Below are positions 1 through 7,145 of a DNA stretch of 64,000 nucleotides, one piece after another. The DNA lies in contig NZ_SBKO01000004.1 of assembly GCF_004122165.1 (NCBI RefSeq), positions 1 to 64,000 on the forward strand, written 5' to 3'. Within the stretch, counting starts at the first letter, position 1, and every line of letters begins with the position of its first letter. The stretch is from Flavobacterium amnicola (GTDB lineage Bacteria > Bacteroidota > Bacteroidia > Flavobacteriales > Flavobacteriaceae). The notes under the pieces were generated by a model. The model saw only the letters and a program-made list of their open reading frames with translations. It ran no database searches and was not told where the DNA came from. The position numbers and the translations under genes were made by a program.

Positions 1-133
1 AACAGCGGTTTCACGAAATGGCGGGCTGTTTAAATACCTCATGTTTTTTCTTCACGAAAAAACATTAAATTTAACCGAAAATAAATCGTCCGCTAAATCG
101 CCACTTCGTGAAGCCGGCGGGACGTTAACTGCC
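1..133 (+). repeat. attC-like site 1 (cut by left edge)
   Basis: The outer left core is truncated by the window edge. The 18-base arms at 6-23 and 99-116 pair except for one A-C mismatch and one G-T wobble. The right core GTTAACTGCC (124-133) opens the first cassette. An internal hairpin, TGTTTTTTC/GAAAAAACA, lies near 41-65. The middle is nearly identical to the site at 3662-3799. Confidence 0.75.
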
Positions 134-169
134 ATTTTACCAAAAAAAAAAAAAACGAAAAACGAAAAT

Positions 170-634
170 ATGAAAAAAGGATTAAAAATTATTGGAATTA
201 TTTTAGGAGTTATTGTTTTAATTATCGGAATAATTGGATTTATTGGTTGGAGAAAAATGCAGAAATTTAATTTGCTTCAAGAACAAGCCAATTATATTAT
301 GGAAAATTTAGACAATCCAAATATTGGCGAAAAATTTCCAGCTAAATATTTTCCAAAAGAACAACTTGAACCAATTATTGGAGGAATAAGACAAAACTGT
401 GATTGGAAAAATAAAGATGGAAAATTCGTGGATTTTTTCACTGAAAAAAATATAGGAGGAATTGACCAAACTGCATTTATTTATGAATACTATATGAAAT
501 GTGATAGTTTGAGATTTATTCTATCATTCAATACCGAAAATGAACCAGAATTAATGGGATTTAAATTCGAGCCAATCGAAACAGAAAATCCAATGATTTT
601 ATTTCCCGAAAAGCAATTAAAGAATAGAAAATGA
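170..634 (+). CDS. Small single-pass membrane protein, unknown function
   Basis: I do not recognise this 154-residue protein. Residues about 4-25 form one strongly hydrophobic N-terminal membrane segment after MKKG. The rest is soluble, acidic and lysine-rich, probably facing the periplasm. The frame is open back to 41, but those extra 43 codons lie inside the attC-like repeat, so the ATG at 170 is chosen. It follows the cassette boundary by about 45 bases and a run of A. The stop overlaps the next start as ATGA, so the two genes are probably translationally coupled and travel as one cassette. It could be an immunity or stress protein, but nothing in the sequence decides this. Confidence 0.8.
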   Translation: MKKGLKIIGIILGVIVLIIGIIGFIGWRKMQKFNLLQEQANYIMENLDNPNIGEKFPAKYFPKEQLEPIIGGIRQNCDWKNKDGKFVDFFTEKNIGGIDQTAFIYEYYMKCDSLRFILSFNTENEPELMGFKFEPIETENPMILFPEKQLKNRK

Positions 635-1131
635 AAATATTACCAATTGAAAAGTTAACTCTAATTACTGAATTGTCAAAATCCAAAGTAATTGAAGAGT
701 TGAATTTAAACATAAGACCAAAACAGAATTTTGGATTTGGAAATAAAAATGTAGAAAGCGGAAAGAAATTCGAAGGAAATATATTTGGTGATAATTTTAA
801 TGTTACAAGAATTATAAATTACAAAAATTCATTTCTTCCTGAAATCAATGGTAAAATAATTGAAAAACTAAACGGAACAGAAATTGAGGTTGAATTAAAA
901 CCAGCGGGATTTGTTATGGGTTTTATGATACTTTGGTTTGGTGGAGTTTCATTTGGATTTATTGCAACCCTAATTGGAGCAATTATTGGAGAAGGTCCAA
1001 TTTATGCTTGTATAATTCCATTATTTATGTTGCTTATGGGATTTGGAATGTCGAAATTTGGATTTTCAACAGAAAGTGAAAAATCTAAAAAGGATATAAT
1101 TGAAATATTACAAGCAAAAGTAAAGAAATAA
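631..1131 (+). CDS. Two-TM membrane protein, unknown function
   Basis: This 166-residue protein belongs to no family I can name. Residues 1-90 are polar and predicted cytosolic. Residues about 93-119 and 122-141 are two glycine-rich membrane helices joined by a very short turn (GEGP), followed by a basic C-terminal tail. The start overlaps the stop of the preceding gene by four bases (ATGA). The pair fills the first complete cassette and the stop codon is six bases before the next site core. Two genes in one cassette suggests they act together. Confidence 0.8.
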   Translation: MKILPIEKLTLITELSKSKVIEELNLNIRPKQNFGFGNKNVESGKKFEGNIFGDNFNVTRIINYKNSFLPEINGKIIEKLNGTEIEVELKPAGFVMGFMILWFGGVSFGFIATLIGAIIGEGPIYACIIPLFMLLMGFGMSKFGFSTESEKSKKDIIEILQAKVKK

Positions 1132-1137
1132 AAAAAC

Positions 1138-1277
1138 GGCAGTTAACAGCAGTTTGCAAAAATGGCGGGTTTTGGGCTTAATTTAAAGTTGGTTTTGTAC
1201 TTGCAAAGTCAGTTAAAAACCGAAAGTTTAGGCTTCCTTAAACCGCCACTTCTGCAAGCTGCGGAACGTTAGCTGCT
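1138..1277 (+). repeat. attC-like site 2
   Basis: Left core GGCAGTTAAC (1138-1147) is the reverse complement of the right core of site 1; right core GTTAGCTGCT is at 1268-1277. The arm sequence differs from the other sites (TTTGCAAAAATGGCGG against CCGCCACTTCTGCAAG), yet total length and the paired design are kept, so structure rather than sequence is conserved. Confidence 0.75.
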
Positions 1278-1292
1278 ATATTTCAGAACTTC

Positions 1293-2141
1293 ATGGCAAA
1301 ATTTCAACATAAAAATGACCACCATACAACTCCAAGATGTTATCTGAAAAATTTTTCAGATGACGGAACGTTTATTTATAGAAAATTAAAGCAAAAAAAA
1401 GATTTTGGAAAAGAAAATCTTGATTTAGAAAAACCTCTTTCTCTTAAAAGTGCTACAGTAAATGATAATTTCTATACGGTAAAAAAATCAAACGAACCTA
1501 TGGTGGTTGAAACAATTTTTTACGATTTTGAAGTAGAAAATCATTACGAGAAACTATACAAAAAACTTATCTGTGAAGATTCAGAGATAATCATAACAAT
1601 AGAAGAGAGAACACGCCTATTAATGTTTCTCCTTTCATTACATTGCAGAACTCCAAAACAATTTGATTTATTCTTCAAAAATATTCCAAAAGAACTTGAA
1701 CACGAAATGGATATTATTAAAGAAGAATACAAAGCTGGACATATTGGAAAAACCTTGATCGAGTTTACAAAAAAACATGAATACAAAATATTCAAAGTCG
1801 CAAAATTATCAGATAGCTCTGAATTTTTAACTAGCGATAATCCATTTCTAATTGTTGATGAAACTGGACATTTAAAAAACATGGATTTCAGAGAACAATT
1901 CAATGAAGAAAACAAATTCATAATCCCAATAGACAACAAGCGTTGCATTATTATGACTAATGCAAACGATAAAAACGGTATTCCAATCAGCGGAAAGGTT
2001 TTTTATAACAAAATTGAAAGGATGAATGTTGATTGCAATTTTGCACAATTCATTAATTTCTTAACCATAGAAAGCGCCGAAAAACAAATATTTGGTTCAG
2101 AAAAATATTTAAAAACATTCTTCAGTTTTGTCAAAATTTAA
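1293..2141 (+). CDS. DUF4238 domain protein
   Basis: The 282-residue protein has the DUF4238 layout. An N-terminal histidine pair and TPRCYLKNFSD motif (residues about 9-22) is followed by a basic strand pair, then helices with a LLSLHCRTPKQ segment near residue 115, and a C-terminal SDNPF segment near residue 180 followed by a PIDNKRCI strand. The biochemical function of DUF4238 is not established; members are common in accessory DNA and sit beside defence or mobile genes. There is no signal peptide, so it is predicted cytosolic. The ATG lies 16 bases after the cassette core and the stop is eight bases before the next one, so the gene fills its cassette. Confidence 0.85.
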   Translation: MAKFQHKNDHHTTPRCYLKNFSDDGTFIYRKLKQKKDFGKENLDLEKPLSLKSATVNDNFYTVKKSNEPMVVETIFYDFEVENHYEKLYKKLICEDSEIIITIEERTRLLMFLLSLHCRTPKQFDLFFKNIPKELEHEMDIIKEEYKAGHIGKTLIEFTKKHEYKIFKVAKLSDSSEFLTSDNPFLIVDETGHLKNMDFREQFNEENKFIIPIDNKRCIIMTNANDKNGIPISGKVFYNKIERMNVDCNFAQFINFLTIESAEKQIFGSEKYLKTFFSFVKI

Positions 2142-2148
2142 ATAATAC

Positions 2149-2286
2149 AGCAGCTAACAGCGGTTTCACGCAATGGCAGCATAATTGCAAAATTCATGTA
2201 TTTCTTTCGCAAGAAATATTATCTTAGCAGAAAGAACTCAGTCCCGAAGTCTGCCACTTCGTGAAGCCGGCGGGACGTTAGTGGCA
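2149..2286 (+). repeat. attC-like site 3
   Basis: Left core AGCAGCTAAC (2149-2158) matches the start of its own cassette (1268-1277) by complement; right core GTTAGTGGCA is at 2277-2286. The arms are of the TTTCACG/CGTGAA type as in sites 1 and 5. An inner hairpin, ATTTCTT/AAGAAAT, is present. Length 138 bp. Confidence 0.8.
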
Positions 2287-2343
2287 ATTTAACATACAGC
2301 AACAGCCATAAAAGAGAACAGAATACTAAAAAGAAAATATATT

Positions 2344-2949
2344 ATGAGTAGTGGTTATGATTTAAAAGATATTGCTGAATTTTATTCAAAAAAAACTGAT
2401 TCTCAATTAATAAATACTGCAACGGAAAAAGCTCATGAATTAAGACCTGAAGTTTTAGAAATAATTGAAAACGAAATTAAAAAAAGAAACTTAAATCCCA
2501 ATATTTTAGAAGGAGCAAAAGCAGCTCAAAAAAGAGAATATTCAATCGAAGAAGTAACAGAATTATCTCAAAGATTGAGAAGTCTACCGTGTCCGTTATG
2601 TGGAAATAAAACTGCAAAACTCAATGCAACAATTATGTACACTGCAAAAAGTTTCATATTATTTTCAGTTTTCAGAGAAGAACCAATAATTGGTTGTCCA
2701 GATTGTTTAGATAAAAAAAATGAAGAATCAATAATCTCAACAGCTTTGTTAGGATGGTGGGGATTTCCTTCAGGAATATTAAAAACTCCATTTTACATTT
2801 ATAATAACATTAAAGAGAAAAAAAAGAATAGAATTTCTGAACCAAATGAAACTTTACTCGGGTTTACAGTAGAAAATATTGGACAAATAGTAGCTTATAA
2901 AGATGATTCAGAAAAACTAAAACAAATAATCATGTTTGTGAAAAAATAA
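2344..2949 (+). CDS. Zinc-ribbon protein of unknown function
   Basis: A 201-residue protein without a signal peptide. Residues 1-75 are helical and charged, resembling small degenerate helical repeats (DSQLINTATEKA, RPEVLEIIENEIKKR). Two CxxC pairs, C83-C86 (CPLC) and C118-C121 (CPDC), separated by a hydrophobic stretch, form a probable zinc ribbon. The C-terminal part contains a hydrophobic GWWGFPSG segment that may contact the membrane. Similar CPxCG proteins exist in Bacteroidota but none has a known function that I can cite. The ATG is 58 bases after the cassette core and the stop is two bases before the next core. Confidence 0.8.
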   Translation: MSSGYDLKDIAEFYSKKTDSQLINTATEKAHELRPEVLEIIENEIKKRNLNPNILEGAKAAQKREYSIEEVTELSQRLRSLPCPLCGNKTAKLNATIMYTAKSFILFSVFREEPIIGCPDCLDKKNEESIISTALLGWWGFPSGILKTPFYIYNNIKEKKKNRISEPNETLLGFTVENIGQIVAYKDDSEKLKQIIMFVKK

Positions 2950-2951
2950 AC

Positions 2952-3089
2952 TGCCACTAACAGCGGTTTCATGAAATAGCGAAAGCTGTTTAAGCCGGTT
3001 ACCAATTTTCCGCTGCAAAATCTTATATTAGCAGAAACAAATCAGTCACGAACTTCGCTACTTCATGAAGCCGCAGGACGTTAGTGGCA
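2952..3089 (+). repeat. attC-like site 4
   Basis: Left core TGCCACTAAC (2952-2961) is the exact complement of its cassette start at 2277-2286; right core GTTAGTGGCA is at 3080-3089. The arms are of the TTTCATGAA type. The first 100 bases are about 90 percent identical to site 7, but here the right arm is intact. Length 138 bp. Confidence 0.8.
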
Positions 3090-3121
3090 AGCTTACAGCA
3101 GAAACTTAAAAACATAACCTC

Positions 3122-3670
3122 ATGAAGTTTAAATCATTCAAATTATTTATTACCCTTTGTGTTTTAATTATTAATGTTAACTGCAAGAACAAAAAATCTG
3201 AAAAAAAAATTGAACAATTTTACTTTGATAAAGTTGAACATTATTCTACAGATAATAAATCATTAATATCTTTGTCAATTAACAAAAAGCATTACAAAAA
3301 CTTAGATGAAAACGAAAAAAAATATCTAAAAATTCTTGAAACCAATTTACCTGCAAAAAATAGTGATACTACATTTGTATCGGAACTCCAAAATCTAAAC
3401 TTTAAAAAAGTAACAGTTGAAAATTCGAATATAAAGATATATAGAGAGATTTTTGCCTCTGAATTTTGTAATGAAATGCAAGAAAATGCTTGCGCACCAA
3501 TTTATCGTGATATTTATGTATTTAGAAATAATAATAAAATTGTTGGAATAGCAAAAATCTGTTTTAAATGCCAAATTATAGATTTTACAAGTGAAAAATA
3601 TAATTGGGAAAGATATGGTGAATGTGAAAGTTTAAACAAATTAGAAAATATAAAAAAAGCCAGCCACTAA
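3122..3670 (+). CDS. Lipoprotein, paralogue of the gene at 4539
   Basis: The 182-residue product starts with a short basic and hydrophobic leader ending at C21, a weak lipobox (VNC), so an outer-membrane or periplasmic lipoprotein is likely. The mature part contains FDKVEHYST, a cysteine-bearing helix (EFCNEMQENAC), YRDIYVF and a C-x2-C strand (ICFKC). About half the aligned residues are identical to the product of 4539-5063, including the internal cysteines. Function is unknown. The stop TAA lies inside the core of the following site, so the last three residues (ASH) are encoded by the recombination sequence itself. Confidence 0.82.
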   Translation: MKFKSFKLFITLCVLIINVNCKNKKSEKKIEQFYFDKVEHYSTDNKSLISLSINKKHYKNLDENEKKYLKILETNLPAKNSDTTFVSELQNLNFKKVTVENSNIKIYREIFASEFCNEMQENACAPIYRDIYVFRNNNKIVGIAKICFKCQIIDFTSEKYNWERYGECESLNKLENIKKASH

Positions 3671-3799
3671 CAGCGGTTTCACGAAATGACGAGAAGCTTA
3701 AATGCCACATGTTTTTTCTTCACGAAAAAACATTAAATTTAACCGAAAAAAATCGTTCGCTAAATCGCCACTTCGTGAAGCCGCCGAACGTTAGCGGCT
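3662..3799 (+). repeat. attC-like site 5
   Basis: Left core GCCACTAAC (3663-3671) contains the stop codon of the preceding gene and complements that cassette's start (3080-3088). Right core GTTAGCGGCT is at 3790-3799. The interior, with its TTTTTTC/GAAAAAA hairpin, is almost the same as site 1. Length 138 bp. Confidence 0.8.
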
Positions 3800-3848
3800 A
3801 TTTTGGACTAAAATTTGCTCATAAATATTCAACAGAAATAATTACCAA

Positions 3849-4367
3849 ATGAAATTGAAATACTTATTTATACTTTTTACGCTTTTAATTATCCCTAATA
3901 GCTTATTTAGTCAAACTAAAACTCCATTCTTAATTAACGATGAGCTTTTTGAATTACCTGGAAAATGGGAAATGCTTGGAAAAGTAGAGAAATCAGGACA
4001 ATATGGTTTTAACAATAAAAAAAACAAACTTACCCTATTAATTTCTGTTCGAAAAACAGAAAAATTTGAATTTTACTCTAAAGATTTAAGTGAACTTGAT
4101 TTTTTAAATAAGTTCTATACTTGGGAATCTGAACATTGGTTAAAAGATGACAAGAAAATTGAAGTAGAAAAAATAGAACTAAATGAAACTGAAAAATATA
4201 TCATTTGGAGGTTAAAAATCATTGACCAAAATATTGAAAGTTTTATATTGAGCGGAGTAAGGAATAGCAGATTAATTGGAATTAGTTTATCCGATAATAA
4301 CAAAAAAGAACCGAAAAGTAGAAGCGAAAAAACTGAGTTTTTAAAGGACCTTTATTTTAAAAAATAA
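3849..4367 (+). CDS. Secreted protein of unknown function
   Basis: A 172-residue protein with a clear Sec signal peptide (residues 1 to about 22, ending SLFSQ) and no lipobox, so it is predicted to be periplasmic. The mature part has an N-terminal FLINDELFELPGKWEML segment followed by alternating strands and basic loops. I do not recognise a family. It sits between the two paralogous lipoprotein cassettes. The ATG is about 50 bases after the cassette core and the stop four bases before the next. Confidence 0.78.
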   Translation: MKLKYLFILFTLLIIPNSLFSQTKTPFLINDELFELPGKWEMLGKVEKSGQYGFNNKKNKLTLLISVRKTEKFEFYSKDLSELDFLNKFYTWESEHWLKDDKKIEVEKIELNETEKYIIWRLKIIDQNIESFILSGVRNSRLIGISLSDNNKKEPKSRSEKTEFLKDLYFKK

Positions 4368-4371
4368 AAAC

Positions 4372-4507
4372 AGCCGCTAACAGCGGTTTGGCGCCATTGC
4401 TAGTAAATCGTCCGTCGGAAACCTAACGGTTTCCTCAAACCCTTCCCTACTCAGAAAAAATTTCGTAAATTGCCGCAACGGCGCCAAGCGCGGGAACGTT
4501 AGCTGTA
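4372..4507 (+). repeat. attC-like site 6
   Basis: Left core AGCCGCTAAC (4372-4381) complements its cassette start at 3790-3799; right core GTTAGCTGTA is at 4498-4507. The arms are GC-rich and differ from the other sites (TTGGCGCCATTG with CAACGGCGCCAA). A GGAAACC/GGTTTCC hairpin lies inside. Length 136 bp. Confidence 0.78.
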
Positions 4508-4538
4508 AGCATACCTAAAAAGACGAAAAAAAAATTCA

Positions 4539-5063
4539 ATGAAAAAAATTAAGTATATATTTCCATTATTTTTTTTTATTATAATAAGTTGTAATAATGT
4601 AAAAGAAAGTAAAAAAATGCCTCTGTTTAAATTTGACGAAGTAGAACATTATTCTACAGGAAAGAAAGACACAATTTTTTCGAATATTAACAGAAAAAAA
4701 TATAAAAATCTAACTAATGATGAAAAACTTTATTTAGATTTTGTGGCTGGTAATATTCCAACCAAATTAACTGACAAATCTTTTGTTACAAATCTTAAGA
4801 AATTAAAATTCAAGAAAAGAATAATTGACAAATCAAAACTTGATGATTTAAAAGAAATATTTAGCGAAGAGTTTTGTGATGAACTTCAGTTTACTGCTTG
4901 TAGCCCGATGTATAGAGATATTTATATTTTCAAGAAAAACAATCAGATTATTGGGATTGCAAAAATTTGCTTTGGATGTGGAATTGTTGATTTTACAAGC
5001 AATGACTATAATTGGATTCGATTTGGTGAATGCGATAGTTATAATCGGTTGAAGAAAATTTAA
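4539..5063 (+). CDS. Lipoprotein, paralogue of the gene at 3122
   Basis: The 174-residue product has a clean lipoprotein signal peptide with C18 after IIS. The mature part aligns over its whole length with the product of 3122-3670: FDEVEHYST, KYKNL, EEFCDELQFTAC, YRDIYIF, AKICFGCGI, YNWIRFGEC. The four or five shared cysteines outside the lipobox suggest disulfides in the periplasm. No family name or function is known to me. It occupies its own cassette, not adjacent to its paralogue. Confidence 0.85.
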   Translation: MKKIKYIFPLFFFIIISCNNVKESKKMPLFKFDEVEHYSTGKKDTIFSNINRKKYKNLTNDEKLYLDFVAGNIPTKLTDKSFVTNLKKLKFKKRIIDKSKLDDLKEIFSEEFCDELQFTACSPMYRDIYIFKKNNQIIGIAKICFGCGIVDFTSNDYNWIRFGECDSYNRLKKI

Positions 5064-5073
5064 AAATAATGCC

Positions 5074-5212
5074 TACAGCTAACAGCGGTTTCATGAAATA
5101 GCGAGAGCTGTTTAAGCCGGTTGCCGATTTTCCGCTGGAAAATCTTATATTAGCAGAAACAAATCCATCATAAACTTCACCACATCTTGAATCCAGAGGG
5201 AAGTTAGCGGTA
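5074..5212 (+). repeat. attC-like site 7, right arm eroded
   Basis: The left core with flank (5069-5083) matches the cassette start at 4498-4512 by complement over 14 of 15 bases. The right core GTTAGCGGTA is at 5203-5212. The left half is nearly identical to site 4, but the right arm has changed (CATCTTGAATCCAG where site 4 has TTCATGAAGCCG), so the hairpin no longer pairs well. Confidence 0.7.
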
Positions 5213-5236
5213 AGAAATTAAACCAAACCGAAAAAT

Positions 5237-5497
5237 ATGGCTTTCTACGAAAATACAGTTCAAAGAATTAGGGAATTCTTCCAGAGAAAGAACGCTGAGT
5301 TTTACGAAAAAAAAATGTTTAGCGGAGTTTGCTTCATGGTAGACGATAAAATGTGTTGCGGAACACATATTGACAAAGAAAGCGGTGAAGATTTTTTGCT
5401 TTGTAGAATTGGTGAAGAAGTTTACTCAAAAGCACTAGAAATGGAAAACGTGATTCAAATGGAATTTACTGGAAAAGCAATTAAAGGAAGAGAATAA
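5237..5497 (+). CDS. TfoX N-terminal-domain protein, short
   Basis: The 86-residue product matches the N-terminal TfoX/Sxy domain: an amphipathic first helix, then KKMFSGVCFMVDDKMCCG (near residues 25-42), a LLCRIG strand and a final FTGKAIKG segment. Family members usually carry another 20-30 residues forming the last helix, and this one ends at GRE just before the cassette end. It may be a trimmed allele or a natural short form. TfoX-domain proteins outside gamma-proteobacteria have no proven competence role, so none is claimed. There is no signal peptide; it is predicted cytosolic. Confidence 0.8.
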   Translation: MAFYENTVQRIREFFQRKNAEFYEKKMFSGVCFMVDDKMCCGTHIDKESGEDFLLCRIGEEVYSKALEMENVIQMEFTGKAIKGRE

Positions 5498-5503
5498 TAA
5501 AAC

Positions 5504-5650
5504 AACTATTAACAGCGATTAGCTGCCATTGCTGGTTTCCGTTTAAACGGTTGCCAATTATTGTTTCGTCTGTTCGTATTTCCTGTTCGACTCCGTTGAA
5601 AATTAGCTATCTTTGCAAAAAATTTCAAATCACGAAAACGCAGCGGTAGT
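5504..5650 (+). repeat. Degenerate attC-like site 8
   Basis: A left core-like AACTATTAAC (5504-5513) differs from the expected complement of the cassette start by three transitions and one other change. A right core-like GCAGCGGTAG (about 5640-5649) resembles ACGTTAGCGGTA with TT changed to C. The arms pair poorly. This is probably the worn distal end of the array. Confidence 0.45.
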
Positions 5651-5726
5651 AATACCAGCGATCATTGTGTAATTCGCAACTGACAATCTTGAAATAAGTT
5701 GGTTGAAAATTCAAATAAAGTATCTA

Positions 5727-6494
5727 ATGAAAAGAAAATTAAAAAAATCATTAAAAATGTTTTTGCCTTATGGAATTGTTGCTTTGCAAGAAAAGCATAA
5801 AGACTATAAAGTTAAGAAAGAAAAAGAATACGTTTTTGATGTTATTTTTAGCCTTGGAAATGCTTGTCGTCCAGCCTATCACTTACAAAAACATCAATTA
5901 CGGTTTTGTGCAAACCCTTTAGACTGGATGATGTCCTATTCTTTGGACACAGTCATTCATTTGTATCAAACAAAGTTTAATGATTTTTTCCTTGATTATG
6001 TAGAAGTTCCACAAAAAATGGATTGGTTTACTGATGTTAAAAATAATGTCACTTCAATTCATTATCCTGAAATTGGAACCGACAATAAAGAATTTAACAT
6101 AAAAATGAAAAATCGGTTTGAAATAGCAAACAAGAACTTAATTAAAGCGAATAAAATCGGTTTTATTTGTAATCGAAATGACGATCAAATTGCTTTTTCT
6201 GATTTTTTAAAAAAAATGGGTGAAATGTATTCGGGCGAAATAACGCTTATACATATAAAACATAATGAAGAAATAGATGGAATTCGTACTCCTATTAAAT
6301 GTAGTAAGACAAAAATATCGGAAAGACTAAAGTTAATTGAATATGAATTTAATGACGTTCACGAAAACGGAAACGACAAAATTAACAATCCCGATTTTTG
6401 GCACGGAAATGTTCGTATTTGGAATAGTATTGTTGGAAAAATTGCTGTAAGACAAAACTTCATCTCTTATTTATTAAAAAGTGAAAAAGTATAA
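5727..6494 (+). CDS. DUF1796 papain-like cysteine peptidase family protein
   Basis: The 255-residue protein carries the DUF1796 signature near its N-terminus: FSLGNACRPAYHL (residues about 41-53, candidate catalytic C47), LRFCANPLDWM (residues 58-68, D66-W67), then IHLYQTKFNDFF. Members are predicted papain-like peptidases often found with capsule or glycan loci; activity has not been shown as far as I know. The open frame extends back to a TTG at 5703, but the ATG at 5727 is preferred. It lies past the last recognisable cassette site. A 40-codon reading frame in another phase follows it (6497-6607), so a frameshifted tail cannot be excluded. Confidence 0.78.
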   Translation: MKRKLKKSLKMFLPYGIVALQEKHKDYKVKKEKEYVFDVIFSLGNACRPAYHLQKHQLRFCANPLDWMMSYSLDTVIHLYQTKFNDFFLDYVEVPQKMDWFTDVKNNVTSIHYPEIGTDNKEFNIKMKNRFEIANKNLIKANKIGFICNRNDDQIAFSDFLKKMGEMYSGEITLIHIKHNEEIDGIRTPIKCSKTKISERLKLIEYEFNDVHENGNDKINNPDFWHGNVRIWNSIVGKIAVRQNFISYLLKSEKV

Positions 6495-6581
6495 AACTTT
6501 GGAATGTAGATTTTAGTGACTTCAATAGTATTTACGGAATTGAATTTGAAGAAATCCAACACAAAATCAAATCACTACCAT

Positions 6582-7145
6582 ATGAGAAAGATAATTGCAG
6601 CAATTAACACAACCCTTGACGGAATTTGTGATCATACGGCAGGTGTTCCTGATGAAGAAATACACCAACATTACACAGAATTATTACAAGAAGCCGATGC
6701 CATACTCTACGGTAGAATCACTTATCAATTGATGCAATATTGGCAAACACTGATAAAAAACCCTTCGGGTGAAAAATCGATGGATGACTTTGCGATGGCT
6801 ATAAACAACGTTCCTAAAATTGTTTTTTCGCATAGCCTTACCACAACCGATTGGGACAGCGCTACCATGTCGAATCAAACTATAGAAGAAACTGTTTTAA
6901 AACTCAAGCAACAAGACGGCGCTCCCATTTTTGTGGGGAGTCGAAGTTTAATTATACAGTTAATGAGACTAAATTTGATTGATGAATACCAACTATGTGT
7001 TCATCCTGTTGTGGCAGGAACTGGGATGCCTTAATTTGAAAATATTCAAGAAAGGACCATTTTCAAACTTATAAAAACGAAAACTTTTAGTGGTGGCGCT
7101 ATAATTCTTTACTACGAACCACAAGAAAAGAAAAGTGTTATTTAA
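6582..7145 (+). pseudogene. DHFR-like (RibD C-terminal domain) gene, in-frame stop
   Basis: Starting at ATG 6582, the product RKIIAAINTTLDG...ILYGRITYQLM...VGSRSLIIQLMRLNLIDEYQLCVHPVVAGTGMP matches the dihydrofolate-reductase-like family (RibD C-terminal fold). TAA at 7032-7034 stops it at 150 residues. The same frame then continues FENIQERTIFKL...FSGGAIILYYEP, the normal end of the family, to a second stop at 7143-7145. A TTA leucine codon changed to TAA fits exactly (expected PLFENI). The truncated protein would lack the last strands of the fold, so it is called a pseudogene. The 3' end overlaps the convergent lipoprotein gene by eight bases. Confidence 0.85.

Larger units (their letters stand above)
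1..5650 (+). mobile_element. Integron-like gene-cassette array (no integrase in window)
   Basis: Seven short units, each carrying one gene (the first carries two) on the plus strand, are separated by eight folded repeats, of which the six complete and well-preserved internal ones are 136-140 bp. Each unit begins with GTTA plus about six variable bases and ends with the reverse complement of those bases: GTTAACTGCC/GGCAGTTAAC, GTTAGCTGCT/AGCAGCTAAC, GTTAGTGGCA/TGCCACTAAC, GTTAGTGGC/GCCACTAAC, GTTAGCGGCT/AGCCGCTAAC and GTTAGCTGTA/TACAGCTAAC. In integrons this match arises because a cassette's own start completes its attC site when it is circular. The window opens inside a repeat, so the array continues leftward. 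Gene and site orientation puts any integrase to the left. That this is an integron-type system is inference; the structure is seen directly. Confidence 0.75.

Noticed and set aside
41..169. N-terminal extension of the first membrane protein by 43 codons
   Set aside because: The extension lies inside the attC-like repeat and would put a hydrophilic stretch before the membrane anchor; the ATG at 170 is the natural start.
1..5650. CRISPR array as explanation for the regular repeats
   Set aside because: The repeats are 136-140 bp, have paired variable ends and enclose whole genes; no short repeats or cas genes are present.
1..5650. IS200/IS605-type or MITE explanation for the repeats
   Set aside because: No transposase is present, and random insertion would not make the outer core match across each gene unit in a unit-specific way.
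6497..6607. Forty-codon open frame between the DUF1796 and DHFR-like genes (LWNVDFSDFNSIYGIEF...)
   Set aside because: Codon use looks gene-like and it may be a frameshifted tail or remnant, but it lacks a start and overlaps the next gene, so I do not call it.
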